DNA of 64,000 bases from Alphaproteobacteria bacterium. Lineage in GTDB: Bacteria; Pseudomonadota; Alphaproteobacteria; Caulobacterales; Hyphomonadaceae. The number at the start of each line of letters is the position of its first letter. Positions within the stretch are counted from its first letter, which is position 1. A model generated the notes under the pieces. That model did not search any database. It was given only the letters and a program-made list of their open reading frames with translations, and was not told where the DNA came from. The stretch spans positions 1 to 64,000 of the forward strand of contig JAAANZ010000015.1 of the NCBI GenBank assembly GCA_009909065.1. The letters run 5' to 3'. Shown here in pieces: positions 8,486 to 16,643 of this stretch. The translations under genes and the position numbers were made by a program.

Positions 8486-8953
8486 ATGGCGTGGTCTGTG
8501 TCGGTGTCCTGTTGTCTCGATTGCACGATCGAGGAGGCCCGCGCCATGCTGATGGACCCGGCGACCCTGCAGCATGTTGCGGCCCCGATCCTGCGCTTTC
8601 GACCGATCGATCCGCCGCACTGGCCCGCGCCCTGGCAGGAGGGCGACTATCTCGCCTCGGTCAGGCTGTTCGGCATCCTCCCGCTGGGCCATCAATGGAT
8701 ACGCACCCGCTTTCCACCGCTGCCCGATAATGACGGCGCCGGCGGCTTCGCGGTGCGGGACAACGGATCCGGAAGGCTCGCGCGGGTCTGGGATCACTGG
8801 GTCTTCGCACGGCCGCAGGCCGCGGGGCGCACCAGCTATACCGACAGGGTCCATGTCGAAGCGGGGCTGCTGACCCCGCTGGTCTGGGCCTTCGCACAGG
8901 GCTTCTATCGATGGCGGCAAGCGCGGCTTCGCAAGCTCGCCGCCGGCAGCTGA
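8486..8953 (+). CDS. SRPBCC-like protein
   Basis: A 155-aa protein with no signal peptide. The arrangement of an N-terminal strand (MAWSVSVSCCLDC), a helix (TIEEARAMLMDPATLQHV), alternating strands and a long C-terminal helix (FAQGFYRWRQARLRKLA) fits the START/SRPBCC hydrophobic-ligand fold. RVWDHWVFARPQ and TSYTDRVHVEAG are typical late strands. No catalytic residue can be assigned. GAGGGCGGG at 8473-8481 favours the ATG at 8486; an ATG at 8471 in the same frame is the alternative. It lies 28 bases after the beta-helix membrane protein and may be co-transcribed with it. Confidence 0.6.
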   Translation: MAWSVSVSCCLDCTIEEARAMLMDPATLQHVAAPILRFRPIDPPHWPAPWQEGDYLASVRLFGILPLGHQWIRTRFPPLPDNDGAGGFAVRDNGSGRLARVWDHWVFARPQAAGRTSYTDRVHVEAGLLTPLVWAFAQGFYRWRQARLRKLAAGS

Positions 8954-9256
8954 GCGCATCGTTGCAGCGCTTGTCTCGCCCCGCTTGGCGGATCGCCGGG
9001 TTGCACATTGAGGATGGAGCAAGACAGATGAACCGCGGCTCTGTTCAGCCGTCATGGTCCGACGAAAACGACCGGATGACGCCTTGGAGCCGAATTCGAC
9101 TGTTGCGTGAAAAAAGAGTGTCGAATTCTGTGTAATCTGCGTCGAGGGTGTAGCGTGGGTTTGTTGGTCCTGGACCTGTCCATCGGCGCTCTGAACGCCG
9201 ACCATGTGACTTCAATGGTCGAACCGTTTAGGTCGCTCGCCGTGCATGAGCGCGTT
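8954..9256. other. Intergenic region between convergent genes
   Basis: Only short, overlapping, featureless frames are present. No clear hairpin with a T-run was seen. The region separates the SRPBCC-like gene from the convergent HxlR regulator and marks the left edge of the accessory stretch at 9.2-13.7 kb. Confidence 0.5.
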
Positions 9257-9709
9257 CTATCGACCCGCATTCTGCTCACGCCGATCATAGTCTTCACGGG
9301 CCTGCCCAATCGCGGCTCGATGCTGGTCCGCCCATCGGGCAAGGGGGGCGAGCTGGTTGACCAGCGATCGGCCAAGATCCGTGAGTTCGTAGTCCACTCG
9401 GGGCGGTATGCTCGGTGTTACTTCGCGGATGACATAGCCGTCGCGTTCCAGCTTGCGAAGCGTCTGGGCCAGCATCCGCTGCGACACGTCCGGCACGAGC
9501 CGCTTGATTTGCGAGAACCGCTGCCGATCGGCCTTCACCGCGGCCAGAATCAGGATCGTCCACTTGTCAGCAATGCCCTGGAGCACATGGCGCACGGGAC
9601 ATATCTCGGGATCGTATTCGCCCTGATAGACGCCGTCGAGATAGTCTTCCGGCCAAACCTTTCCGGTTCCCTGAGGGGAACTGAGTGGGGAATTAGTGCC
9701 GTCTTCCAT
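9257..9709 (-). CDS. HxlR-family winged-helix transcriptional regulator
   Basis: A 150-aa regulator. The core has CPVRHVLQGIADKWTILIL (about residues 38-56), then RFSQIKRLVPDVSQRMLAQT and LRKLERDGYVIREV, and a final wing segment RVDYELTDLGRSL. This is the complete HxlR/MarR-like helix-turn-helix-wing layout with the conserved N-terminal Cys that often senses electrophiles or oxidants. The start is the ATG at 9709; the frame stays open upstream but the family begins here. It is divergent from a quinone reductase gene, the classic arrangement for HxlR control of a reductase. The likely operator is the inverted repeat at 9726-9750. Confidence 0.9.
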   Translation of the reverse strand: MEDGTNSPLSSPQGTGKVWPEDYLDGVYQGEYDPEICPVRHVLQGIADKWTILILAAVKADRQRFSQIKRLVPDVSQRMLAQTLRKLERDGYVIREVTPSIPPRVDYELTDLGRSLVNQLAPLARWADQHRAAIGQAREDYDRREQNAGR

Positions 9710-9725
9710 GGTCCCGTCTCCGTCC

Positions 9726-9750
9726 GTTACCACTGATCTCCAAGCGTAAC
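9726..9750. promoter_or_regulatory. Candidate HxlR operator (inverted repeat)
   Basis: GTTAC at 9726-9730 and GTAAC at 9746-9750 form an inverted repeat with centres 20 bp apart, two helical turns, in the 72-bp gap between the divergent hxlR-type and reductase genes. A dimeric winged-helix regulator could bind it and control both directions. The half-sites are only 5 bp, so the assignment is tentative. Confidence 0.35.
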
Positions 9751-9781
9751 CGACTCTCAATTCGGAACCAAGGAGACTATC

Positions 9782-10804
9782 TTGCGCGCAGCGACCATCA
9801 CCCGCTTCGGCGACCCATCCGTGTTCGAAACGGCCGATCTTCCCCAGCCCCGGCCCAAGGCGCACGAACTGCTTTTGCGGATCGAGGCGGCCGGCGTGAA
9901 CCGGCTGGATCATTACATCCGCGAGGGCGGCGTGAACCCCGACCTGACATTCCCACATGTGCTGGGGTCCGACGCGGTCGGCCTTGTCGAGGATGCAGGG
10001 GACGACGTTGCGGGCTTCGCGCCCGGGGATCGCGTTATCCCGATGCCGGGCTATCCGACCGATCCCGACGACGTCGGAGCGGAAGTCCTTGCGACCTCGT
10101 CCTCCTACGCGATCCGAGGGCTGGCCGAGAACGGGACTTATGCCGAGTACATGACGATCCCTGCGCGGTGGACGCTCAAGGCACCAGAGGGCGTCTCTTC
10201 TATCGACCTTGCGACACTGCCCATGGCGTTGATCACGGCAGTGCGGGCAGTGAAGGCAGTCGGCGATGTGAAGGAGGGCAACACCGTCCTGATCCATGCA
10301 GGAGCGTCCGGAACCGGCTCGTTCATGGTGCAGGTCGCCAAGGCCCTTGGCGCGCGCGTCGCGGCTACGGTGCGCTCAACCGCCAAACGGGACTTCGTCG
10401 AGAGCCTCGGCGCGGACCTCGTCGTGGGCATGGAGGACGGCGCGCTCGACGCTGTCCGGGATTGGTCGGGCGGCGGTGTGGACGTGGCCGTCGACAATCT
10501 TGGCGGGCCGAGCCTTGCACGATCCGTCGACGCGACCCGCCCTCTGGGCCTGACGGTGCTGATGGGTAACGTCCTCGGCCTGGAGGCGACCGTGCCCGTG
10601 CGCTCGGTGTTCTTTCCGCAGAAGCGGATTTCGGGGACGCTGATGGGGGGTGCGGACGATCTGGGATGGGGTTTGGAGCAGGTTCGTGCCGGGACGATCC
10701 GCCCGACGGTCGATCGTACTTACGGTTTGAACGAAGCCGCCGCCGCTCATGAGCGGCTCGCCGCCGGCAATGCTGTGGGCAACATCGTGTTCGAGGTTGC
10801 CTAA
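9782..10804 (+). CDS. Zinc-independent quinone oxidoreductase (MDR superfamily)
   Basis: A 340-aa medium-chain dehydrogenase/reductase. It shows the GroES-like N-terminus with AAGVNRLDHYIREGG, a G-x-D-x-V segment (VLGSDAVGLVEDAG), and the NADPH-binding Rossmann motif HAGASGTGSFMVQVAKALGA near residue 171. Structural and catalytic zinc ligands of alcohol dehydrogenases are missing, pointing to the quinone/zeta-crystallin-like branch. The start is a TTG at 9782 preceded by AAGGAGA, a strong ribosome binding site at good spacing. It is divergent from the HxlR regulator and 2 bases before ridA. It likely reduces quinones or enones under regulator control. Confidence 0.88.
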   Translation: MRAATITRFGDPSVFETADLPQPRPKAHELLLRIEAAGVNRLDHYIREGGVNPDLTFPHVLGSDAVGLVEDAGDDVAGFAPGDRVIPMPGYPTDPDDVGAEVLATSSSYAIRGLAENGTYAEYMTIPARWTLKAPEGVSSIDLATLPMALITAVRAVKAVGDVKEGNTVLIHAGASGTGSFMVQVAKALGARVAATVRSTAKRDFVESLGADLVVGMEDGALDAVRDWSGGGVDVAVDNLGGPSLARSVDATRPLGLTVLMGNVLGLEATVPVRSVFFPQKRISGTLMGGADDLGWGLEQVRAGTIRPTVDRTYGLNEAAAAHERLAAGNAVGNIVFEVA

Positions 10805-10806
10805 GA

Positions 10807-11241
10807 ATGGCGCTCGCTCCGCTCCCAACACCGCCCGCACCCGCGGGGGGCTACGCGCCCGTCATCATCCGCCGGGGTCTTGGCTTCGTCTCCGGCCAAT
10901 TTCCCATCAAAGACGATGCGCTTGCTTACCTTGGTCGCGTCGGCATCGAGCGAACACCGGAGGAAGGAGCCGAGGCCTGCCGGCTGGCGGCGCTCAACGT
11001 TCTCGCGCAGATCTACGCCGCGACCGAGGGCTTCGAAGAGCTCGACGGGCTCCTTCGGCTTGACGGATATATCGCCAGCGCGGACGCCTTCCATGCGCAG
11101 CCGGCGATCCTTGACGCAGCGTCGGAGGTTCTTCGCGACCATCTCGGCGCGAAAGGCCGACATGCGCGTACAGCGTTCGCGGTATCGCGCTTACCTCTCG
11201 ACGCGACTGTCGAGCTCGCCGTGAGCTTCGTTGTTCGTTGA
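10807..11241 (+). CDS. RidA/YjgF-family protein
   Basis: A 144-aa Rid-family protein. It has the typical strand FVSGQFPIKDD near residues 27-37, the central helix EEGAEACRLAALNVLAQI, and the C-terminal signature RHARTAFAVSRLPLDATVEL. Rid proteins hydrolyse reactive enamine/imine intermediates. This longer, divergent form belongs to a sub-group often found beside oxidoreductases and lacks a clear canonical RidA Arg context, so the substrate is uncertain. The start lies 2 bases after the reductase stop, so the two are surely co-transcribed. Its 3' end abuts the broken cyclase gene on the other strand. Confidence 0.85.
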   Translation: MALAPLPTPPAPAGGYAPVIIRRGLGFVSGQFPIKDDALAYLGRVGIERTPEEGAEACRLAALNVLAQIYAATEGFEELDGLLRLDGYIASADAFHAQPAILDAASEVLRDHLGAKGRHARTAFAVSRLPLDATVELAVSFVVR

Positions 11242-11262
11242 CTTACCGACACGATGGTCTTT

Positions 11263-11746
11263 CGGACATAGCGAGCCGGAGGGGCCGTGCGCGGCCTCGA
11301 AGGCGGTGATGTCCTCGGACGTGACGCGATAGTCGGAATCACCGGCGGCTACTTCGCGCACGTCTAGGATCGCGAGGTGGCAGACCAGGCTCTTAACGGG
11401 CAGTTCGTCCACGGTGGATCCGTCCTCCGAGAAGTGGATCGGCGCGTCGGAATGCTTGCCCAAGTGTGCGGGGCAGGTCAGCGTCTTGACGTTAACCTTT
11501 TTGGCGTCCCAGGTGAACGTGTCCTCGGCGGTGAAGGCAGGCGTGCCGAAGTATGTGGGGAAGTCGGGCGTCAACCTATGGGGTAAAGTCGACCAGCTGT
11601 TCGAAGCTCATACGGCCGCCTGTCTGCGCAGTGGCTTGTCCCGGCGCGAGGGCAAACCCGCTTACCGCCGCTGTCGCAGCGCCCGCAATCATACCGCGGC
11701 GCGTCACGTCGGCGTGGTCTCCGCGGTCGATACAAATCTGGCACAC
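11263..11746 (-). pseudogene. Cyclase-family (kynurenine-formamidase-like) gene, frameshifted and 3'-truncated
   Basis: From a GTG at 11746 behind AAGGAGG the minus strand encodes VCQICIDRGDHADVTRRGMI, a Tat-like signal continuing AGAATAAVSGFALAPG, then MSFEQLVDFTP. A one-base length change in the G-run at 11580-11583 shifts the frame. The other frame continues LTPDFPTYFGTPAF and HLGKHSDAPIHF, the metal-binding HxGxHxDxPxH-type motif of the cyclase family. Homology is lost near 11269 (after HGPSGSL), so the last 40% of the protein is gone, just beside the ridA 3' end. The G-run shift alone could be a sequencing error, but the truncation cannot. Confidence 0.75.
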
Positions 11747-11795
11747 GGCAACCTCCTTGGTTCATGATTTGTTTGGTTTCAGCGGGAGCCCGGCG

Positions 11796-11924
11796 TCAGA
11801 CTATGGCCAGGTTCTCCACTCGGCGGTCGTCCTTCGCTCTGCCCGTGTTGATCATGGTGGCGGGCTCCAGCAACACGACCTCGCACGTGTCTGTCAGGGC
11901 AACGGGGCAGTGCTCGATGCCGTG
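11796..11924 (-). pseudogene. Cupin-domain protein 3' remnant
   Basis: The minus strand reads HGIEHCPVALTDTCEVVLLE, then PATMINTGRAKDD and VENLAIV before a TGA at 11796-11798. This matches the end of small cupin proteins (VPKGVEHRPVA, IEPxGTxNTGDA, RTVE). Upstream the frame is closed by a TGA and no cupin N-terminus with its metal-binding His motif was recognised. The remnant lies between the broken cyclase and an intact alpha/beta hydrolase, all on the same strand, suggesting one decaying transferred operon. Confidence 0.55.
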
Positions 11925-12157
11925 CGCGCGGTGACGATGCCGGACAGTATGGTTTGAGACACCCGCACGAAATCACGTGGCGAGGACGCACGGTCCGGCG
12001 TCGATCAAGCAAAAGGGTGATGCTGGCGCTCCACACCTCTCAACGGGTTCCCGGCCTGCCACCAATGATGCGCCGTCGGTTGGTTTTCACTGAACTTCTT
12101 CGCTTTTCAGTTCCGGCGGCCCCGCGGGAGAGCCTTGCTGCGACCGACAGCGCCCCC

Positions 12158-13015
12158 TCACGCGGCATCATCTTTGGATCGCTTTTTCCAGAGCGGGGCA
12201 AAGTCGGCGAGGGCGGCGATGATGGCTTCGGGCGCATCCGCTTGCACCAGGTGCCCCGCGCCGGGCACTTCCACCAGCCGGGCCCCGGGCAGCAGGTCGG
12301 CAAGCCGCTGGCCGGTCTTTAGCGGGATCCACTGGTCCTCGCGCCCCCAGATCACCTGAACAGGGCAGCGCAGGTCGCCGAGATGGGGCTCGACCGCGTC
12401 GGTATGGGCCATGTCCATCTGCGCGATCTGCCGGTAGAACGCTGCCTGACCTTCGGTGCCGCGCCAGGGCGCCTTGTAGGGCTTCAGGTCCTCGGCCGGG
12501 ATCGGCCGCTGCAAAGCCGTGCGGAGATAGGCGTCGAGCAGCGCCTCGTGCATGTAGGCAGGCATCCCGGCGAAGGCGGCCTCGTGATTACGCACATGCT
12601 GCACGAAGGGCGACCCCCAGGGGCGAATCGCCACCGGGTCGATCAGGGTCAGTGAGGCATAGTCGAGCCTGTTCAGCAAATGCCCCCTGAGGGCGGTGGC
12701 CCCGCCGAAGTCATGCGCCACGACGTGAGGACAGGTGATGTCCCAATGCGCCAGCGCGGCGGCCAGAACCTCGTTCTGAATGCCGAGAGAGACATCTGCG
12801 ATGTTGCCTTTTTCCGAGGCCCCATAGCCGAGCATGTCGAAACGATGGACGCGGAAATGGCGGGCAAGCCAGGGCATGAGCCGGTGCCATTCATGCGAGG
12901 AGAAAGGCGTGCCGTGCAGAAGCACCAGCGCGGGCGCGCCGTCCGGTCCGGTCACCCCGGCGCTGATCCTGTGGCCGCGGAACGCGAAACCGTCATCAAG
13001 GGCGAAGCGGGCCAT
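12158..13015 (-). CDS. Alpha/beta hydrolase with Asp nucleophile (dehalogenase/epoxide-hydrolase-like)
   Basis: A 285-aa alpha/beta hydrolase. The oxyanion motif HGTPF is at residues 34-38, the nucleophile elbow AHDFGG places Asp102 where Ser stands in esterases, and GHLVQADAP near residue 264 carries the catalytic His. An Asp nucleophile is characteristic of haloalkane/fluoroacetate dehalogenases and epoxide hydrolases. GREDQWIP supplies the late acid strand. The ATG at 13015 fits the domain start; the open frame reaches further upstream, across the intergenic region. It is divergent from a CGNR zinc-finger regulator, likely its controller. The natural substrate is unknown. Confidence 0.87.
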   Translation of the reverse strand: MARFALDDGFAFRGHRISAGVTGPDGAPALVLLHGTPFSSHEWHRLMPWLARHFRVHRFDMLGYGASEKGNIADVSLGIQNEVLAAALAHWDITCPHVVAHDFGGATALRGHLLNRLDYASLTLIDPVAIRPWGSPFVQHVRNHEAAFAGMPAYMHEALLDAYLRTALQRPIPAEDLKPYKAPWRGTEGQAAFYRQIAQMDMAHTDAVEPHLGDLRCPVQVIWGREDQWIPLKTGQRLADLLPGARLVEVPGAGHLVQADAPEAIIAALADFAPLWKKRSKDDAA

Positions 13016-13091
13016 GGCGAGAGCTCCAGTATAACTGTTTAATACCCTTAAATAGGTTAGTATGATGGAATAATAACTGTCAAAAACAAAG
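13016..13091. promoter_or_regulatory. Divergent promoter region with direct repeats
   Basis: This 76-bp gap between the alpha/beta hydrolase and the CGNR gene is strikingly AT-rich compared with its surroundings. ATAACTGT occurs twice in direct orientation, at 13031-13038 and 13073-13080, 42 bp apart (four helical turns). One copy lies close to each start. An imperfect inverted repeat (ACCCTTAAATAGGT) lies between them. A shared operator for the CGNR regulator is plausible but inferred. Confidence 0.45.
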
Positions 13092-13724
13092 ATGGAGGTT
13101 AGTTTGAGCGCTTCTTCCGCGGCCGGCTGGCGCGCCGAGGACTTGGTCGGAGGCCATATCGTTCTCGATTTTCTCAACACGACTGGGGGGCGCGGCAAGG
13201 CGCGCGACGGGGACCGGCTTGTCGAATATGCCGGTCTGCTGGACTGGAGCGCGGCCGCGTCGCTTCTGCGCGCGGACGAGGCGGCGGTGCTGGCCATGGC
13301 CGCTGAGAACCGGTCCGAGGCAGCCGCAGCGGAGCTCCGCCGGGCAATAGAGTGGCGCGAGGCGCTTCATTCAGTTCTCGTGGCGGTGCAGGCGGGCGCG
13401 CCTCTGCCCGAGACCGCGCGTGAAACCGTCGAGACGGTGATCCGGCAAAGCCAGAGTGATGCACGGCTCGGGCCCGGCGGGGCAGGTCTGGCCTGGCAAG
13501 CCGACCCGACCGAGCCGCTGGCGCTGGTGCTGACGCGGCTCGGCCTCGCGGCCCCGGAATTCCTGACAGGACCGGACCTGTCTCGGCTGCGCACATGTGA
13601 GCGCTGCTCCTGGATGTTTGTCGATCGCGGCCGAGGCCGGGCGCGCCGCTGGTGCAGCATGTCGCTGTGCGGTAATCGCGCCAAGGCGGCCCGGCATTAT
13701 GCCCGGACCCGGCAAAAGGGCTGA
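13092..13724 (+). CDS. CGNR zinc-finger (ABATE-domain) regulator
   Basis: A 210-aa protein with an N-terminal ABATE-type domain (GGHIVLDFLNTTGGRGK near residues 16-32, with a helical centre) and a C-terminal CGNR zinc finger. The finger spans about residues 168-206: CERCSWMFVD, RRWCSMSLCGNR and AKAARHYARTR, giving CxxC plus CxxxxCGNR ligands. Proteins with this layout are putative stress-responsive transcription regulators that often neighbour small-molecule hydrolases. It is divergent from the alpha/beta hydrolase across an AT-rich gap with direct repeats, suggesting local regulation. GGAGG lies just in front of or within the first codons; a start slightly downstream (the TTG at 13104) is possible. 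Confidence 0.85.
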   Translation: MEVSLSASSAAGWRAEDLVGGHIVLDFLNTTGGRGKARDGDRLVEYAGLLDWSAAASLLRADEAAVLAMAAENRSEAAAAELRRAIEWREALHSVLVAVQAGAPLPETARETVETVIRQSQSDARLGPGGAGLAWQADPTEPLALVLTRLGLAAPEFLTGPDLSRLRTCERCSWMFVDRGRGRARRWCSMSLCGNRAKAARHYARTRQKG

Positions 13725-13911
13725 GCGGCGGGAAAGCGGCCGCCGTGGCCTGGTGCGGGGCTGATAAACCGAGGCGCCGTTCGGGAATTGGCGCACGCAC
13801 GATGGATGCGTTCAACGACGCCCTTGCCGATATCCTCCATCTCAACAGCCCTGAAGCGTGTTCCCAACCACTTCCGAGCCGCAGGCCATGACAGCAATTG
13901 AGGCGGCAGCG

Positions 13912-13958
13912 CCTGAAGCGCGGCGCCGTTTCAAATGGAATCAGCGCGCCGCTTCAGG
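13912..13958. repeat. Palindromic dispersed repeat, copy 1 (on a stop codon)
   Basis: A 47-bp imperfect palindrome beginning CCTGAAGCGCGGCGCC and ending GGCGCGCCGCTTCAGG. The centre, TCAAATGGAATC, is the reverse complement of the centre of copy 2 at 17605-17649. The minus-strand DUF1353 gene takes its TGA stop (13954-13956) from the CTGAAG end of the element. It could act as a hairpin protecting or terminating the transcript. Confidence 0.75.
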
Positions 13959-14586
13959 ATCCCGCCGGCTCGGATTTCGTCGGGATCTCGGTTCGGCGCC
14001 CCGTCTTGCGGATGCGTTTCCAGGTTTGCCAACCGAGATAGGCAAAACGCTTGCGGTCGGGCGGGTCATTCAGGGGCGTCCCGTAACGATGGTCGATAAA
14101 GGCCCAGTCCTCCTCGAGACCATAGCCGCGCTTTCCGCCGAGGCGCACGGCCATGTACATCAGGTTGCGCCGCCAGGCCGGCACGCCGCTTTCCTTCATG
14201 GCTTCACGGAAAAGGAAATCGGCATAGCGGCGCGCTCCGGGCTGGCCTGAGGCGTAGAGATAGTCATGGATCACCGCCGCCGGGGCGTGACGCCCGAAGG
14301 GCGGGACCATGAACCAGAGGAAACGCGGGATGGATGCGAAATCCGTGACGAACCCTTCCGGGATCTCCACGCGCTGGTTCTTTAGGATGTCATGTTCAAA
14401 CGCATAGGGGCGCGTGACCACGGCCAGCGTGCGGCCCTTCCTTTCCATGTCCGCCAGGATCGCCACGGCGATCAGCCGGGAGCGCGGTTTCGTGCGGCCC
14501 ACCCGGGCGGCCTCGCGCGCATTGCCGGCGCTCACGCTTTCCATCTTGGAATAGATGTTTTCCAGTTCGAGATCGACAAAGGCCAT
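13954..14586 (-). CDS. DUF1353 family protein
   Basis: A 210-aa cytoplasmic protein with the DUF1353 hallmark: GFVTDFASIPRFLWFMVPPF (about residues 78-97), then AAVIHDYLYASGQPG and ADFLFREAMKESGVPAWRRN. DUF1353 proteins often occur in phage and prophage tail regions, but many are chromosomal; their role is unknown. A DFASIPR/HDYLY pair is the conserved core. The ATG at 14586 is preferred, with GGGGCAGG just upstream; the open frame continues to 14628. The stop codon is provided by the palindromic repeat at 13912-13958. No other phage genes lie nearby. Confidence 0.82.
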   Translation of the reverse strand: MAFVDLELENIYSKMESVSAGNAREAARVGRTKPRSRLIAVAILADMERKGRTLAVVTRPYAFEHDILKNQRVEIPEGFVTDFASIPRFLWFMVPPFGRHAPAAVIHDYLYASGQPGARRYADFLFREAMKESGVPAWRRNLMYMAVRLGGKRGYGLEEDWAFIDHRYGTPLNDPPDRKRFAYLGWQTWKRIRKTGRRTEIPTKSEPAGS

Positions 14587-14757
14587 GATCCTGCCCCTCG
14601 GCTGAGCGGCCGGCAGGGCCGCACTCACGGTCGCTCATGAATCCACACTCATGGGCGCTGCGGCAAGAGATTTGATTGTCCCATGCCGGTTCGCCCTCGA
14701 AACCGCCGGCAAAACCGTTAGGATGGCGATAGAAAACTATCATGGGAGGAAACGGAC

Positions 14758-16386
14758 ATGCCTGGCACGATCTGGAATTTCGGCGACATATTCGACACGG
14801 TCGGGGCACATCACGGCCCGGGCCAGCCGGCACTCATCCATGGCGAGCGCGTGATCGACTGGCCGCAAATGACGCAGCGGTCGAACAATGTGGCCCGCGC
14901 GCTCCGCGCGCACGGAGCCGAGACTGGTGACAAGGTCGGCTTCTATATGCGCAACCAGCCTGAATACATGGAAGGCTTTGCCGCCTGTGCGAAGGCGCGG
15001 CTGACACATGTGAATGTCAATTACCGCTATCTCGATGATGAGCTGGTCTACATCTTCGACAATTCCGACAGCGTGGCGGCCTTCTATGACGCCGAGTTTC
15101 GCGGCCATGTGGAGCGTGTGCGCGCACGCCTGCCCGGGGTGAAGACCTGGATCGAGGTGGGCGGCGATGGTGACACGCCGGACTTCGCGCTTGCCTATGA
15201 AAGCCTGGCGGGCGAGGGCGATGGCGCACCGCTCGACCTGGAGCGGTCGGGCGATGATCTCATGTTCCTTTACACGGGCGGGACCACCGGCATGCCCAAG
15301 GGCGTGATGTGGCCGCACAAGGTCTGGCGCGAGGCCAATACCGAGGCGCTTGTGCAGATCTACGGGGCCGCGCCCGCCAATATGGAGGAACATCTCGCCT
15401 TTGTTGACGAGATCGGCCAGCATGGACGCCAGCTTCCCGCCTGCCCGCTGATGCATGGCACGGGCCTGTTCACCGCTCTGGGGGCCCTTCTGAATGGCGG
15501 CGCGGTCGTCACGCTGGAGGGAAAGGCGAAATTCGATCCGGTCGAACTCTGGGGGGCGGTCGAACGCCATGGCGTCACCGCGATGGCGATTGTCGGCGAT
15601 GCCTTTGCCAAGCCGATGCTCAAAGTGCTCGACGAGGCGCCGGGCCAATACGATCTTTCCAGCGTCCAGTCGATTACATCTTCCGGCGTGATGTGGAGCA
15701 TGGAGGTCAAGCGCGGGCTGATCCGCCACATGCCGCAGGTCGCCCTGAATGACAGTTTCGGCGCGTCCGAGGCGGTCGGTTTCGGCATGTCGACAACCAC
15801 TGCCGAGGGCGTCTTCGAGACGGCGAAATTCACGATCGGGTCGAATTGCAAGGTCTTTTCCGAGGATGGCCGTGAAATCCAGCCCGGCTCTGACGAACCG
15901 GGCTTCATCGCGCGCGGCGGCGCGGTTCCGCTGGGGTATTACAAGGATGAGGAAAAAACCGCCCGGACCTTCCGAACCATCAATGGCGAGCGCTATGCCG
16001 TGCCGGGCGACTGGTGCAGCGTAGCCCACGACGGAACGCTGACACTGCTCGGGCGCGGCTCGATCTGCATCAATTCGGGCGGCGAGAAGATCTATCCCGA
16101 AGAGGTCGAGGAAGCCCTCAAGGAGCATCCAGGCGTGCGCGACGCCCTCGTGGTCGGCCTGCCGGATGAACGCTGGGGCCAGGCCGTGACAGCGGTGGTC
16201 GAGCCGGCCGGTGCGAACGCGCCCGACGAGGCCACGCTGGTTGCCTTCGTACGCGGGCGGCTGGCCCATTACAAGGCGCCCAAGCGGGTGCTGTTCCGTG
16301 AAAGCCTGGGGCGGGCGCCGAACGGCAAGGCCGACTACAAGGCGATCCGCGAGTTCGCCCTTTCCGAGCTTGGCCAGCACGCCTGA
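14758..16386 (+). CDS. Acyl-CoA synthetase (AMP-forming, FadD3-like)
   Basis: A 542-aa adenylate-forming enzyme that activates a carboxylic acid to acyl-AMP and then acyl-CoA. The P-loop YTGGTTGMPKG is at residues 172-182. Later motifs are DSFGASEAVGF, GDWCSVAHDGTLTLLGRGS and, near the C-terminus, GKADYKAIRE with the catalytic Lys. LMHGTGLFTALG is typical of the FadD3/FadD17-like long-chain or steroid-acid branch rather than classical FadD. GGGAGG lies 11-16 bases before the ATG. It stands alone, so the substrate (fatty acid or cyclic acid) cannot be derived from neighbours. Confidence 0.92.
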   Translation: MPGTIWNFGDIFDTVGAHHGPGQPALIHGERVIDWPQMTQRSNNVARALRAHGAETGDKVGFYMRNQPEYMEGFAACAKARLTHVNVNYRYLDDELVYIFDNSDSVAAFYDAEFRGHVERVRARLPGVKTWIEVGGDGDTPDFALAYESLAGEGDGAPLDLERSGDDLMFLYTGGTTGMPKGVMWPHKVWREANTEALVQIYGAAPANMEEHLAFVDEIGQHGRQLPACPLMHGTGLFTALGALLNGGAVVTLEGKAKFDPVELWGAVERHGVTAMAIVGDAFAKPMLKVLDEAPGQYDLSSVQSITSSGVMWSMEVKRGLIRHMPQVALNDSFGASEAVGFGMSTTTAEGVFETAKFTIGSNCKVFSEDGREIQPGSDEPGFIARGGAVPLGYYKDEEKTARTFRTINGERYAVPGDWCSVAHDGTLTLLGRGSICINSGGEKIYPEEVEEALKEHPGVRDALVVGLPDERWGQAVTAVVEPAGANAPDEATLVAFVRGRLAHYKAPKRVLFRESLGRAPNGKADYKAIREFALSELGQHA

Positions 16387-16643
16387 GCCGGCCGGCCCGC
16401 CCGCGCGGCAGGGGGTTCGCGGCGACCGGGCGCGGCTTGCATGCTGCGGCCGGGCGCTGGGGGATAGAAGGGCCATATTGCCCACTGATCGGTCATCCTG
16501 GCCGGTTGCGGGCGCGAGCCGGTCAGTGAAACGGGACACGAAGGAAAATGGCGCGGCATGACTATGGCGGTAATGCCGCTTCCCCGCTATTGAGTTGGGT
16601 GCGAGGCGACAAGCCGATAGCGTGAATGCCAGGAGGGGAAGCG

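Noticed and set aside
13954-14586. Prophage signal from the DUF1353 gene
   Set aside because: DUF1353 can be phage-associated, but no tail, capsid, lysis or integrase gene lies nearby.
14740-16539. 599-codon open frame on the minus strand
   Set aside because: Antisense to the acyl-CoA synthetase with its P-loop and C-terminal lysine motif.
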